Shown here in pieces: positions 46,922 to 59,277 of a stretch of DNA of 64,000 bases; position 1 is the first letter of the stretch; each line of letters starts with the position of its first letter. This DNA is from Flammulina velutipes (lineage: Eukaryota > Basidiomycota > Agaricomycetes > Agaricales > Physalacriaceae), in the NCBI GenBank assembly GCA_011800155.1, contig CM022378.1:1178001-1242000 (forward strand). Direction: 5' to 3'. The notes under the pieces are model-generated. The model was not told the DNA's origin and made no database searches. It saw nothing but the letters and a program-made list of their open reading frames with translations. The position numbers and the translations under genes are program-made.

Positions 46922-48064
46922 GTAACGGTACTATGTTTAGTGTAAACAGATGATACATTTGTCTAGATATTGAGACTCGAGTATCCCTTTGTAAGTATCA
47001 TAGCTAACGGGAGTATCTACTACGTCAACATTCAAATCATACCTCCTCTGAAGAACGCCAAGACATCTCCTTGCATTCCCAATCAATGGAGTGCGCCACA
47101 TTCAGGGAAATATCCGGTGACAGGAATTTGCTACTTCGCATCGTAGAATGTATCATATTTGAGAACGCTACTTGATTAAACTCTCAGCAGTAACTCATAC
47201 GCGCTAAGATACAGGTATCGAGTACAGCAGCGTTGAATTAAGACTCGTTGCAGCCCATGGCGTAGACGCCCTTCCCTTAGGTTGTGCGACTATAAATAGT
47301 CCACGGTGGAAGCTTGCCTCCACAATCCAAGAATAAAATACGCCCCGCGTTTCACGGCTATTCGTTCAGTGGTTTAACCAGACGGACGCACTTACCTCGT
47401 ACCCGAAGAGTTTTCTTTCAGCGTTTCCCTTACTCCCGTTGAATGACTAAGTACTGGCCCGGTGGAGGGGAATCTACATGACGATTCGGGGGCACAACCT
47501 CCGATAGACGAGAGCGCCGAGCTTGACGACTGTTGTTGACAATGTGATCTGAATGATATCGATTACGCCGCAGGAGAGAATGGATGGTGAATTGAAACTC
47601 GACATACATCGCCACAAACAATGGTTAGATCTGGATCATCATCGGTGCGTTGAGGGATACCGACACTGACACAGTGTCATGTAAGGTTGCTGTAGCAGAG
47701 CGAATGAACTCTCCCGAGAAAGGCGGTGGTTGCGAGAGACACGATCCGAAACTCAAGGCTCGCTCGCGTGAACCACCCAAGGTGGACGAACTTCGGAAGC
47801 GCCAATGCTGTACAACCCGGCAATGCTGGTATTTGGGTAGGTAGTATCAAATGAATGTGCGTGCAAGGCCAAAGCATTAAAGTGCGTGAAGACTCTAAGA
47901 AAAGTGGAAGCAGATAATGTAGAACTATAAAAGTCGTGTCCTATGAACAGGGGAATGAGCTATGCGATACAGCAAGTAGGAAGGGAGGGAACGTACCATG
48001 ATGATGATGATGATAAATAACTTAGACCGTCCAACCGATGGAAAATGAAGGAGAAAAATGTGGG
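46922..48064. other. intergenic, about 1.1 kb
   Basis: No gene found. A TATA-like ctataaatag occurs near 47289 but no convincing coding sequence follows it. This is also where a GH16 domain would be expected if the KRE6-like gene upstream were complete; none was seen on the minus strand. Confidence 0.4.
47998..48014. repeat. short ATG-repeat microsatellite
   Basis: About five and a half copies of the trinucleotide atg in a row, just downstream of the KRE6-like gene's stop. Confidence 0.6.
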
Positions 48065-48805
48065 TTAGAAGCCTGTCGCTTGTCCCGTCTCGTTAATGTA
48101 CCGATTCCCCATAATCCTCCCATGTCTGATATCCACCTTTCCCAAGCTTGTCACCGGATAGATGACAAACAACCCAATCAGCGCCCCCAAGATGACAATC
48201 AACGCCACGACGTTAATAGTGCCGCGCAATGAGAAATGAGACTTGTCCGCTTGGAGCGCTTCTAGATCCTCCTTATCAAATGTCCCGCCGTCGACTTCAG
48301 GGTCATAGAGATATGGCTGCACACCGTGCTCGTTGGGCGTGCCGGGGTATTTTGAGTCGTCGGAGTATGATATGGTTGAGTCGCGGGAGTTGGTCGACAT
48401 CATGGTGAGGCGGTTCATATTCGGCGGCGGGCTGAGTGGCCCGTCCACCGGGAGATGATAAAGAATCATTGAGCCTCGACCGCCTGTTGCTGAGGACAAT
48501 ATTCGTGATTCTTCTGATGGCATCCGTGAACCGACGAGGTTGGTGGTGGATGAGGATGACCGCACGAAGCGTGGGGGAGGGGAGGGGGAGGTAGACGCAG
48601 TCAATCCGTTTGACGAAGTGGTCGCAGATCGCGCTACAGAGGGAGTGACCGGTGGCGAGGTAGGATTTAGGGGAGATGGCGTGAATGCCTTGGAACGGGC
48701 CTGCAGAAGACCGTCAGCCTCTGGAACCTCCAGCTCGACGTTATCGTAGTTGTTCATCCAGGAGGAGCGACGAGACGAGGTGGAGGGCGTGGCGGCGGCG
48801 GCCAT
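48065..48805 (-). CDS. KRE6/SKN1-like N-terminal membrane protein lacking glycosidase domain
   Basis: 246 residues, single exon; start ATG at 48803-48805 (MAAAATPSTSSRRSSW). A long Ser/Pro/Thr-rich cytosolic tail (SPPVTPSVARS, LPVDGPLSPPPN) leads to one TM helix (INVVALIVILGALIGLFVIYP). A short lumenal piece follows (DIRHGRIMGNRYINETGQ), resembling the linker before the GH16-type catalytic domain of beta-1,6-glucan synthesis proteins Kre6/Skn1. The protein then stops (ATGF) at 48065, and no GT donor that could continue it was found before the stop. Either it is a truncated relative or a type II membrane protein of another family with a similar anchor. Confidence 0.5.
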   Translation of the reverse strand: MAAAATPSTSSRRSSWMNNYDNVELEVPEADGLLQARSKAFTPSPLNPTSPPVTPSVARSATTSSNGLTASTSPSPPPRFVRSSSSTTNLVGSRMPSEESRILSSATGGRGSMILYHLPVDGPLSPPPNMNRLTMMSTNSRDSTISYSDDSKYPGTPNEHGVQPYLYDPEVDGGTFDKEDLEALQADKSHFSLRGTINVVALIVILGALIGLFVIYPVTSLGKVDIRHGRIMGNRYINETGQATGF

Positions 48806-49815
48806 TTCAGGCGAACTCGGACAGAGAAAAGAAAGACGGGAAGCTGCACAAGGCCCTCGGTTAAATAACCATGGTGCAAGAAACACCAGGTACAGCTTAC
48901 TGTCACGATTTGTCACAAAACATATCAACGCAGATCACCACACCCCTTAATCCGGTCATATTGGCCCACGGTCAGTCTTTATGCACCTGCCAAATAAGAA
49001 CGAGCAGATTGTAGATCCAGATTTTGCGGGCAATGCGGTAGAAACTATTCGTATGATGTCCTCTCTGGCTCCAGATACAGACGTGAAGGGACAAGGTATT
49101 TCTTTTGTTGGCGGTCCAGATGTTTGATCCCTGCAGAAGCCGAGCCGGCAAATGACAGGCATCGGGGCTAAGGTAGCGCCCACCTGGCGCCCACTACGCC
49201 ACTCGACGCAATGCTATCCAGAACCTACGCACGATTACATACTGGACTTATATATGAGCATTCAAATGTTGTAAATTCATGTTCATGACTGTAATAATGC
49301 CCTGCGCGCAAGCCTGAGGCACAAATATTTTGACAGACTCCTATGTCGCAAAACACTAATTTGAACCAAGCGGGGACCGCCCCATAGACGACGGTGTTGA
49401 CTATGTAATGGAGCTGCATCGACACCGGGACGAAACCTAACCGAAGAGTCGAAGTTGTGGACTCAAGTACGTGAGAACAATCGAAAAAAGAACTTGTTCA
49501 AGTTGGCTCCGCCAAAAATGATTGATCCGTTGATCCGTCTAATTGAGTACGCCACACTGTCTTCCGTTACCCTTCCCGGTCCTTTTTGCGTGCGTGGACA
49601 CCAGAGGTCACTTCGTCCCTTTTTGATAAGTTCATCCCGACGAACATACACTTCAAATCACTCAGAAGCAGCGCACCATGCTGAATACACAAGGAACCTG
49701 TCCCAAAATGGAAATCCAGACATGTAACTGATGTTTCGCTACATGCACGAAGATAATCAGAGGTAGGCTACACACCGGCGCCTTTCGGAATTGTGGATCC
49801 CATTTTAGTGGCGGT
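48806..49815. other. intergenic, divergent, about 1 kb
   Basis: Region between the KRE6-like gene and the single-pass membrane protein gene. Short random frames only. Confidence 0.4.
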
Positions 49816-49824
49816 TATATAAAA
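49816..49824 (+). promoter_or_regulatory. TATA box of single-pass membrane protein gene
   Basis: TATATAAAA, about 55 bp upstream of the ATG at 49878; the spacing implies a very short 5' leader. Confidence 0.55.
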
Positions 49825-49877
49825 AGCTGACATGCTCCCACTGGAACTTTTCCGCCGTCACGTTCTTTTCCCTAGTT

Positions 49878-51033
49878 ATGCTGTGGATTTCCCTCTTGTC
49901 TCTGTATGTTTGTCTATCTCGTCAATTCCCACACCCCATTGACATTCGAAAGCGCTTTCCTGCCTTTGCTTGCGGCTATGAAGCTATTTGTCGCGTCTCC
50001 CGCAATTGCCGGGGTCCCCCTCTCGATAGGAATCATACACGACGTAGAGGACGACCCACTACGATTCACTTTGTTCTACTACAGGAAACAATTTGAGAAC
50101 ATCCGAAACCCTTTTGTCGTTCTGGCCATGTACCAAGTGAAAGATTTTCGAGAGGATATCTTCATCGAAGTTGAAGCCAGTGTTCCGTGAGTACAGAGCG
50201 CATCTATTGTGTACCTTGGTAGCTCACTATAATCATGAATCCCAGAGATCTAACTATCCAGAACTATCACCGAGCGGTAACGAAACGAGTCGGCGCGTAA
50301 GCATATGACAATGAGTGGAACATTTTGTATTCAACTTCTGATTTTCAGCGGCCATAATGGAACGGAGGAGGGGCTCAGAGAAGATAGACTGGCAGAGACT
50401 GGCCTAATCAAGCTTCTGGAGGCATCGGAGTACTTGTAAGTCAATCAAACGTTGCTCACATTTATTGTTGACAGGTAGTTTTAGCACGACTTCGACAACC
50501 GTTGAGGCTACTAGCTCTATCTCCTCGTCTCGCTCCGCAGAGTCGTTGTCCCAAAGTGCAAGCAAGACCCAACTCGATTCCACAACAGTCGCCGTCAGTA
50601 CCTCGAAGTCGACTAGTACTAGCTCAGAGCCTGCCAGGTTAGTTCAAACAAGCTACGGACATAACCTATGCGCTGATCCTCACCCAGCCCCGGACTGTCG
50701 ATCGGTGCAAAGATTGGCATCGTCGTCGGTCTCGTCGCTGGGCTGATGCAAGCCATTTTCGTTGTGCTCTTCATTCGACGACGGAAGCGACTTCTTTCAC
50801 AGAAGAAAGAGGAGGCTCCCGTGCTCGACTCGCCCGGGCCACTCCCGCCGAGCGATTGGGCGGGGTCATCGGAGATGGGTATTCGACGTGACGGCGAAAG
50901 TCTGCTGTCCGGTACGGGTAGTACCCAAGTGTTGACCTGGCAGAAACCTCTGCGTCTGGTTGATCAACATCCAGAGCTGGATCCCCTGCCAAGTTACAGT
51001 CCTCGTTATATCCCAAGTCTCGCCGATACGTAG
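49878..51033 (+). CDS. single-pass surface protein with Ser/Thr stalk
   Basis: Type I membrane protein of about 280 residues in five exons. Exon 1 plus the start of exon 2 give a signal peptide (MLWISLLSL|AFLPLLAA). A short beta-rich ectodomain follows (VPLSIGIIHDVEDDPLRFTL, IFIEVEASVP), then a Ser/Thr-rich stalk (TTSTTVEATSSISSS). A TM helix (IGIVVGLVAGLMQAIFVVLF), a basic stop-transfer RRRKR and a Pro-rich cytosolic tail ending in LPSYSPRYIPSLADT complete it. Introns join in frame at 50188, 50297, 50437 and 50640 (approximate). The layout matches many lineage-specific agaricomycete membrane proteins of unknown role; cell-surface sensing is a guess. Confidence 0.65.
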
Positions 51034-52049
51034 TAGGCTGTTCTTTCAATTCTTCCTCAGACTTCAAATCTTGCGTCCAAGAGGGATACGATACCAATGT
51101 CTCTGTTATTCCTACACTACAGTAATCAATCATGAGTGTAGCCTATTGTAACGTAAGACAACATACCCGACAAGACTCGTCGAATGCATCAACGGTCGGC
51201 GGACTTGAGAGGATACGATGGAAGAACCAGGAGCCTGCCGGGATCAACATCGCATCGATATCAACACCATACCCAATCTATCAAGTATTAATGTTCTGGA
51301 GCACGTTGGGAGCACAAGGTGGTTCCCCACATACCAAACGGTAATCCTCTCGTCGTGAAGGCCCGTCCCATCCAAAGGTTTCAAAGATAGGCCCTTCCGT
51401 TCTTCTCCTAAAGGTTCGATAGTTTGTCGGAATCACCGAAGATCGTTCGTTCCCAGAACCCAGTGCCAGCATGTTCAGAAGTTCATGAATGTGCAATACA
51501 TATAGAAATGATTTCCAAATGGACAAGACGAGTGGTCCATTGCAAGCCTGCACGCAGATTATATATCTCCATAAGCCGAATGGCTCGCATGTTGACATGT
51601 ATCGATTCCGCACAGTAAGATTCATCGTTCAGATGAGAAGTTCGTCCGCAGACGAGATTGCAGCACAGAAGACCTTTAGATATCGTGGTGTGCTTCTCCA
51701 TCACGACAATAGGTCTGTGTGTGAACGACATATATCATGTATGCAGCCTCTTCAAGATTCAAGCTTCAGTCCCCTTTCATCAAATCTTGACTCAGATTCA
51801 AAGAGAAGACATACGCAGCAATGTCCAGGCATAGTTGTGGTGGCTGGGAAACCATATCATCTACACTCGCCCAATATAACTCCGGCCGCAAGTGATTGAG
51901 TCTAAAGGGTCGTCGGTTCAGTTTTCTTAATGGTGGCAGTGTTTAAGTGAAGATCAATTCCCACGGCAGTCGCCGAATTTATCTTTAAAATAAGCGCCCA
52001 TGTTCGAGTGTACGTTCACAGCTCCTTATCTCTCACAAGCACCACTGAC
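51034..52049. other. intergenic, about 1 kb
   Basis: No gene found. Open frames on both strands overlap each other and have no recognisable protein character. Confidence 0.4.
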
Positions 52050-54406
52050 ATGGTGTTTAGTCTATTGAATCTTGTTCTGCTCGCTACCATTGCTGGCATT
52101 GTTCGTCGTCTTTTGCGCGTCGTCTCTCACACGTCTTGACACGCTAACAATACTTCAGGTTTCCCATGCATTTCTTCAGCGCGATGAGCCCCGACCCCTT
52201 CCTTTCCTCGGATTCATGTCTGCTTTCAATGCTTCAGTCTTTTGCTATGCGTATATGGACACACGTGCTCTAATCTACTCACTGATCGTTTCGACGACCG
52301 TCGTAAACGCATTCTTACTTGGGCTATCTTCATCCATTGTGCTGTATCGACTCTCACCGTGGCATCCACTTGCGCGATACCCAGGCCCAACTCTTGGAAA
52401 AGTCTCAAAATGGTACATGAGCTTCTGGATAGCAAAAGGCACGAGACATACTAAGCTACAAGAGTGAGCTAGCCCATTGAACCTTTTCTTGACTCACAAT
52501 GATCTTTGACAAAGGCTTCATCGTACGTATGGGGCTTGGGTCCGTATTGGTACGCCATTAGTACCTTCTTATCCTCTTTACTAAAAGAGGACACAGGTCC
52601 GAATGAGCTATCAGTCGACGATCCTACCGCAATTCGACCGATTTACAGTCAAATGTTCCGTAACATGTCCTACAACGGTATCTGCGGTGTTATTTGCTTA
52701 TATAGATTTGGACGTATACTAACTTCGAACAGGTGCTCCTCAGGACGCGGATGCGCTCGTCACGACTCTGGACAGAGAGGAGCACGCAACTCGGCTTGTG
52801 GTATGTCCTTTCCTATCAAACATCCAACCATATACTCATTGCGTTTATTTAGGCGTGGACCAAGGCATTTTCAACTGATAACATCAAGCACTATCGTACC
52901 TCCGCCCGAGTATAGCTTGCAATATTAGGCCGAGTATACACTTGACTGAATTCCCTTCCAGACACGAACCACTCAACTCCTTGAAATTCTGACCCACAAG
53001 CTGAATGAACCCATCTCCCTGTCGCATTGGATTTCTCTTTGGGCAATGTGTGTACTATCCTCTTGTAGCCCAATCTATTCTCGTGTTGATAACAGTGTAG
53101 CGATGTCATGGGCGACATGTCCTTCTCCGGTGGGTTCGAAACAATGGCTGCAGGGAAAGATATCGAAGGTTGGATGGAAGTTGTGAGTGTTTTGCCAATC
53201 GATTTAGCTATCATCGACTCTAATTCGCGTTGCTTAGCTACATATGGGGGTGCTCTTTGTCGGCGGTAAGTGCTGTATCTTGAATTCCCTATGTCTAATA
53301 ACATGATGGAATTAAGTACTCGGACAAGTCCCATGGATGAGAGATCTCATCGCCCTCGCACCCGCACCCGGGCCTATTCTCGCCTTCCAAAAGGTACTAC
53401 TATCTAATCAGTCAATTATCTTGTACATCTTATGCCTTCCTCTAGTTCGCTGGAAGAAAGGTAGAAGAAACCAGTCGCAAGACAGAGGGCATTCGACAAG
53501 ATATCCTTAGCATCATTGTTAGTTGTCCATTCTGTATTCAAATATGAACCGACGTCTGATGTATGGTTTTAGCAAAATGATACCGAAGGAGGCGTAAAGT
53601 TGACGAAACTGCAAGCTCACGCCGACGCATCCTTTATCGTCTTGGCGGGTTCTGACACTGTCAGCGAAGCTATGACGGCTCTTATGCGGTACCTCGCCGC
53701 GAACGTTAAGATTCAGAAGCGTCTCAGGTCTGAGCTCTCTGAGGCATTCGATGGGCCGATTGAAGACATGGACTCGTTCACATTGTCAAAGCTGCCTTTT
53801 CTGGATGCGTGCATCCAAGAGGCTCTCCGTATGATTCCTCCTGTCGCAGCAGGTGCGTACTTCCTTTTATTCTCATGATCTTCGCAGTAAATCAACGTGA
53901 ACCCAGGTCCACCTCGATGGAACAAGGATACCGACACCCAAATCCTCGATCAATGCGTTCCCGCGGGCACCAGTGTGGCGTGTCCCAACTTTTCGATGTT
54001 CCGTGACCGTGCGTTGTATTTTCATATCCAACGTATACTCAACCAGATCAAAATAGCGCGTAATTTTGTGCATCCAGAGCAGTTCGAACCGGAAAGATGG
54101 ATGGGCGAACTGGCTGGACCACACAATGTTGAGGCTTTCGTGCCTTTCGCATGTGGCCCCGGTGTATGCATCGGAAAACCGGTAGCATTGTACGGCATGA
54201 AGTGAGTATATCCACTACTCGTCCGTTTGCAAGACTAACATGCCATTAGATTGTTAACCGCCAGCTTGGTGAGGGCCTTTGAATTATCGTTCCCCGATGG
54301 CTTCGATGTGACAATGTTTGATGCTTCATACAAGGTACAAGCTATTGCCAGGAAATATACCTTCTTAGTTGACAATCTGGTAGGAACACAACCTTTGGGT
54401 TCATGA
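52050..54406 (+). CDS. cytochrome P450 monooxygenase
   Basis: Membrane-bound microsomal-type P450 in about a dozen exons. Start ATG at 52050 (MVFSLLNLVLLATIAGIVRR), with an intron joining RVSHAFLQRDEP in frame; several hydrophobic segments precede the Pro hinge (SPWHPLARYPGP). Conserved features: helix C region, I-helix AGSDTVSEA, K-helix EALRM (ExxR), FEPERW, and the heme loop FACGPGVCIG with the Cys ligand. The gene looks intact. The substrate cannot be told. A membrane-protein gene follows 281 bp downstream on the same strand, so a small biosynthetic pair is possible, but no synthase or terpene cyclase is in view. Confidence 0.88.
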
Positions 54407-54687
54407 TGACCTTATGGTCATTTTAAAAGCTTTGTAAAGTCTGGCGTAATGTAAATAAACGGATACTAGGGAAAGACCTGGTTAATTGCAGTCAGACGGG
54501 AACGGATAAAATATTATCACAAGCCAGCATCAGATAGTAAGTACTCTAACGAATATGTGTTAGCATGTAGTTCTACCATTGAAATCGTTCGTCGCAGTTC
54601 GAAGGTTAGTCTTAGGTTCGTTGCCGGCGGGCCGCCTCGTGGCAGTCTCTCATCGATCTTTGACTGTAACGCCCACCAGCAATTCCT

Positions 54688-55353
54688 ATGTGGAACTACA
54701 TCATTGCTGTTGGCCTCCACGTCTACGCCCTTAAAAGTCTAACCAACTCGCCTATCCTTAAATACGCAGCTTTCACTGTTTCGAATGGCGCGCTGCTTGC
54801 CCCGGAAACGTCGGGTTCGGGGCTCGGAACGATCCTGGATGCGGTCAAAATGAGGATGATGCTACCGCTCGCATTCATCCTCATGATGACAGGAAGCGCA
54901 GAGTCAAGAGGAATGGAGTTCATCGTTCTCTTTGTAAACCTCGTCCCTTTCCTGCTGCCACGCGCAGCGTTGGGACGCATCGTGGCTATTGCGACCATAA
55001 ACTCTATCCTCAGTACGCCCCGGTAGGATGTCGTATTCTCACAGCTCATCATCGAACAGCCGTATACTTCAAAAATGCTCTGAGTGGGGATGCGGTTACT
55101 AAAGGCGAGTGGGCTGGCATTGGTATGGCATTGTCCTATAACATCACACTTCGCGTTTGGCTGACCATTCCACATAACAGATATCCAACCATCACAACAA
55201 CCGAGCATGACTTCCTACGATGTTCGTATGATGTCTTGGTACTTTATCGTGGTTTGCCTCCAGTCTTTCTACTCCACCATCCTGGAATGGGCAGAAGCAT
55301 ATGAACGGCGCACAGGCTCCCGGCCTGAATGGGATCGTCACTCCCACTCTTAA
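54688..55353 (+). CDS. multi-pass membrane protein beside P450
   Basis: Unrecognised membrane protein. It starts MWNYIIAVGLHVYALKSL and has hydrophobic stretches (MRMMLPLAFILMM; FIVLFVNLVPFLLP). The C-terminal exon encodes YDVRMMSWYFIVVCLQSFYS and ends ...RPEWDRHSHS. The last intron (ATTG|gtatgg...aacag|ATATC) is clear. The middle one is ambiguous: splicing from gtaaac at about 54932 to the ag before TACGCCCCG keeps the frame but removes a hydrophobic segment, while unspliced reading stops at 55026. The true start may also lie further upstream. Confidence 0.45.
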
Positions 55354-56618
55354 TATACTACACAAGCTCCGGGGCTTCCCAGGTTATGAATGTGATGTAG
55401 ATAGATAGCTGTATTTCTATGCGATGTATGTACTTTTGACTCTATACACTACCCAGGTAATCCACCTTGTGTAGCGCACCCAGTGACCCACATGAGATTG
55501 CATAAGAAGCACGGTAACGTGATTGTGAAAAGACGCATAAGAAATTAGAATTCTGAATTGAAGAATGAATTGACAGGGCTATTACTAAAGCTACTGAAGG
55601 CCTAATACGATAGGACGCCTTACGACGAGACACTAGTACGATACCATCAGCGTCGGGGCCTTTACCCTGGTATACAAATCCTTTGAACTCCCAAAGGGGC
55701 CTCCTGTACGAAAATAGGCGCAGGAGAGTGTAGTTTTCACAAATCTACGGAAGGAGGTCAGCATGAGTTACAAACAACTGGGTAGAGGTTCAGTCCCGAA
55801 AGATGGTTAATTGAAGGCTTCATCGCGTATGCTAGCCGTTCGTCGAATGTATCGTATGCATCATGATATCTAAATGGGATTTGTGCTAACCTTGGGTGAG
55901 GCGACAGATGTGCGTAACGACGCCAGACATCCAAATTTGGTAGACACAAGAGAAGCCTGAGGAACATTGGTGTATTGGATAGGTTTACGAAGGTGACCTG
56001 GTCCATCGTCAATAGTAATACAGCGGACGTATCTTCTCGTTGGGAAGAATTGACAAGGCCGGCGGAGGTAACGATGGACAGAATGTCAGAGACACCAGAT
56101 AAAGCATAGACCAGAGCACGTCCTGTCACGTCTGTCCATAAAAATAAATCAGGAGCGACCATACGGCTTGCAAGCGTACGGACCGTTAAGATTCTGCTCG
56201 CATTTCCATTTGCCACTGTCTGCCGTTGCATGTGGCGTCCGTTGTCCAGCTTTGGTCGTCCTGCACGTTAAGCGATGCCATAAAAAAAAGAGGGAGAAAA
56301 TAAACAGGCGAAAGAAGAAAATGAGTTGAAAATGAGCCTTTTAAAATAAGGGTCGGCAGTCCCCGGTTTCTCACGGGCAGTGGCGTCTGAACTCCGAAGA
56401 TATGTTACAGCTTTCTGGGAGTTATGTATACATTGGCTCCTCGAATACAGGTACAATTCCTCACGAGGGTAATAGCCACTGGCATAACATAGTGCAATCA
56501 GTGCTCGAACGATATTTCGGCCAGATCTCTTTGGTAATATGATCTACCTTCGTGTGTAGTTGGCAGAATAAGTAGGTAGGAGACGGGATCAATATGTTCT
56601 CTCATTGGAGCAATTCGT
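55354..56618. other. mostly intergenic; one doubtful minus-strand ORF
   Basis: A 157-codon minus-strand frame (55758-56231) contains hydrophobic stretches (RALVYALSGVSDILSIV) and reads better than random, but its only plausible start context and any neighbouring exon could not be fixed. No family recognised. Confidence 0.3.
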
Positions 56619-57520
56619 CTAGTAGTGGCCCTCCCGACGCCAACGCTCTTGAACCGAAGGCTTATACATATTCGTACCCTCCGTCAAGAAAAACTTCACG
56701 CACGATAACGAGAAGTAATCGTTCTCCTTTGCCGCAACCTTGGGATAGTGAGTAAAGCCCTCCGTCCCCATGCCTTTCAGCGGAGTCCCTTCCTTTCTCG
56801 CAGTGGCAAAATCAATGAGGACGACAATGTCGTTCGAGTCTATCATGATGTTGGCAGGGCTGATATCATTCTGGCGAGCAATAAACGAGTCAGTTATACT
56901 GTTAGCAGAGAGAAGGAGATGACACGAACATGCACGTAACCATGAACGTGGAGGGCGTCAACGGCTCGCCGGCATTGCACCATAATCGAAGAGACACGGT
57001 CGGTCGGGAGGCCATCTCGGTAATCCTGATAAATCAGCGGCACCAACGAGCGCTCGTACTTCTTGAGAGCTAAACCCACAATGCGCCCATCCTGATCCGC
57101 AATGTAGCCGCGATACTCGCAGAGGGAATGAGGCCATGGCTGTACGACGTGACGCAGGTCCTCGTAGATTTCGATCTCCTCAATGAGAAGATTTCCTGTG
57201 TTCTCTTTGAGATCTTCCCACGATGTGAGAATCTGTTCGATCGTCTTCACATAGGTGTCGGGAGGCAGAGGACACGGCGCTACAAGCGCTGTAGCAGCGA
57301 GGTGCGGAGGAAGGGGATGGCATATGTCTTGAAGAACGATAAGAGAGCCAGGTTCGAGAATGTTCACGTCGAAGGAGGGATCATGATGCCTGAGGGGCGT
57401 CTTAGTGTCGAAGTAGTCGCCACCGTCGCGGTAGATAACCTTCGTGAACAAGAAATTGAAGCTGCCATCGGGAAGTATGTCTTCCGCGAAGGTTTCTCTA
57501 ACGTGAATGATAGTTCGCAT
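56619..57520 (-). CDS. protein kinase-like fold protein
   Basis: Two exons, complement(join(56619..56870, 56930..57520)), 280 residues, start MRTIIHVRETFAED. The N-terminal lobe is divergent, with no clear glycine-rich loop. The hinge region contains YEDLRHVVQPWPHSLCEYRG. The catalytic loop, created by the splice (ALHVHGYVH|NDISPANIMI), has the catalytic Asp and the Asn metal ligand; DFG is replaced by DFA (VLIDFATARKEG). The C-lobe is short (KENDYFSLSCVKFFL). It resembles the small atypical kinases common in Agaricomycetes; activity is uncertain. Confidence 0.65.
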
Positions 57521-57838
57521 AGTGATAAATGATTTGGTGAATGATGACCGGAAGATGATGGATGATGGAGGTTAGCGCGCGCTTCAGAACTTATTCGGAG
57601 GATAGAAGAAATTGAGAGCAAGGCAAATAGTGGTAAATACTGAATTTCGGAACTGGGATAATGTTGTGACCTACCAGCCTGGGCTTGTGCCGTTGAGATA
57701 AGTATGAGTACATAGGATCCCCATCAATGGGTGAATGGTAAATAGGTTGTAGTATATATGCAGCGTGCATGGAAAGTAAGTAACATATTAAACAACTTTA
57801 GCGTATCAGTAAACATAATTCCTCCGGGGCCTATCACC
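57521..57838. other. intergenic
   Basis: Short gap upstream of the kinase-like gene and downstream of the next minus-strand gene; no signal recognised. Confidence 0.4.
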
Positions 57839-59277
57839 TCAGTAGAAACCCTCAGACACAACACCTTCCATAGCATCATCGTCATCCGAGTTCTCCCCAT
57901 CTTCCGTCGCCGTAATAGTAGAGGCGAAGCTAGCTTCTCTCTGGAGCCGTGGTAACACTCTCACTTCTTCTACAACTTCACCAAAGTTCATAACCTTCGT
58001 CAACGGGTGCGGCAGAGCCTGCTTCGGGATAACCTTTTTTATCCCAATCAAATTCCACCAAACGACGGGTTTGTTCTTCGACTTGAGGCTTTTGCTCCTC
58101 ACCGCATCGCGGTCTTTCAGGCTCCAATGCTTGGGGTTCTGTCGGGGACCATTTTCGACGTTCGTGATCTGTGGTGGGTTGAGACTCGCAGGAACGACGA
58201 TGTTTCGATGTTGGCCATTGTAGTCGTACCAATAGCGATTCTTGGCGGGAATCATGGCATCGGTACCCGCTTCCTTGTTGCACATACATGTCTCCGAGTC
58301 GGTGCAGATGCAGGGTTCTGGGGTGACTTTTGGGGATTTGTTGAGGCGCTAAAACGTACCGGTAAGCAGCTGATCATGATAAGAAGAAATAAAAAACTCA
58401 CCCCGGTCACAGGTCGGGATTTTCGATGAATGACGGAACAGTCGGGGCAGGGGATGAGGTGGTTTCTGGCGAGATATTCAGCTTGAGCGCGCATGTGGTG
58501 CTCGTCAGGTTTGAATTTGGGCTCTTGCGATTCAGAGTTCTTGGCTTGGGTATCTTCGGATGCGCGCTTCACAGCGATTTGTTGGCCTGTGGCATCCTGA
58601 AAGTATATCAGTGACTGGCGGTGATCAGAGAGTAGAAAGACACATACTACGATAGCAAGCTTCTTGCCGGCAGGAGGCTTGGCAGATTTATCGTCTTCAT
58701 CCCTCCCTCGCTTCGCGGCTTGCTTTCGAAATTGAGCTTGGAGGATCATGACCTGCGCTCGATGCATATTCTTGATTTCAGCAACTTTCAAGAATTCGCG
58801 GAATGCAGTGTTGCGCTTGATAGTGAGTTCTCGTTGATATTTCTGCCAGTAGATGCGAAGCCACCAATCCTTCTGTTCGTCGTTCCACGAGTGCGGGTGA
58901 TTGGGAGCACATCTTGGGGATTTAGAAAGTCGTCTGGCATCTGCAGAGCAGACGTCTTCGGCATTAATGAAGTTGCGTTGATAGAGTAACTGAAGAGACG
59001 TGAAGTCGTGGTAGAAGTGCCAGTCGAAGGGATTGAAGAGGCGTCCGGTTGTCCCATCGAGGTACCATTTGTGGGATTGAAGGTGTGGCGGAAGGTATAT
59101 TGGCACGGGTTCGTTCGACGTGTATTTGGGTGGGCGTTCGTCCTCGATGATGAAATCACGCTTCCGTTCATTTTGCGTGCATACATTCCAGGCTCGTTGT
59201 TGTTTCTGCAGAAAATTTAAGCAGTGAGAAGAAGATGAAGATATGAGTAGAAGTAGACGAACCAGAGTCATAGGCAT
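57839..59277 (-). CDS. uncharacterised protein with Cys motifs
   Basis: About 420 residues in four or five exons. The start exon is tiny (MPMTL, ATG at 59275-59277) and splices to KQQRAWNVCTQNERKRDF. The N-terminal half contains aromatic stretches suggesting a folded domain (WYLDGTTGRLFNPFDWHFYH, WLRIYWQKYQRELTIKRN) and a basic helix (FRKQAAKRGRDEDD). Further on are candidate zinc ligands (LIPCPDCSVIHRK; CICTDSETCMCN), then WYDYNGQHRNIVVP and an acidic tail ending EGVVSEGFY. No family recognised. The splice joins and residue composition make it a confident gene, but no role can be assigned. Confidence 0.6.

Noticed and set aside
47650..47844. Cys-containing small ORF in the 47.6-kb gap
   Set aside because: Short, with no supporting promoter position or family; likely chance.
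51132..51899. Overlapping ORFs on both strands in the 51-52 kb gap
   Set aside because: No consistent splice sites, no recognisable domain, and both strands are equally open.
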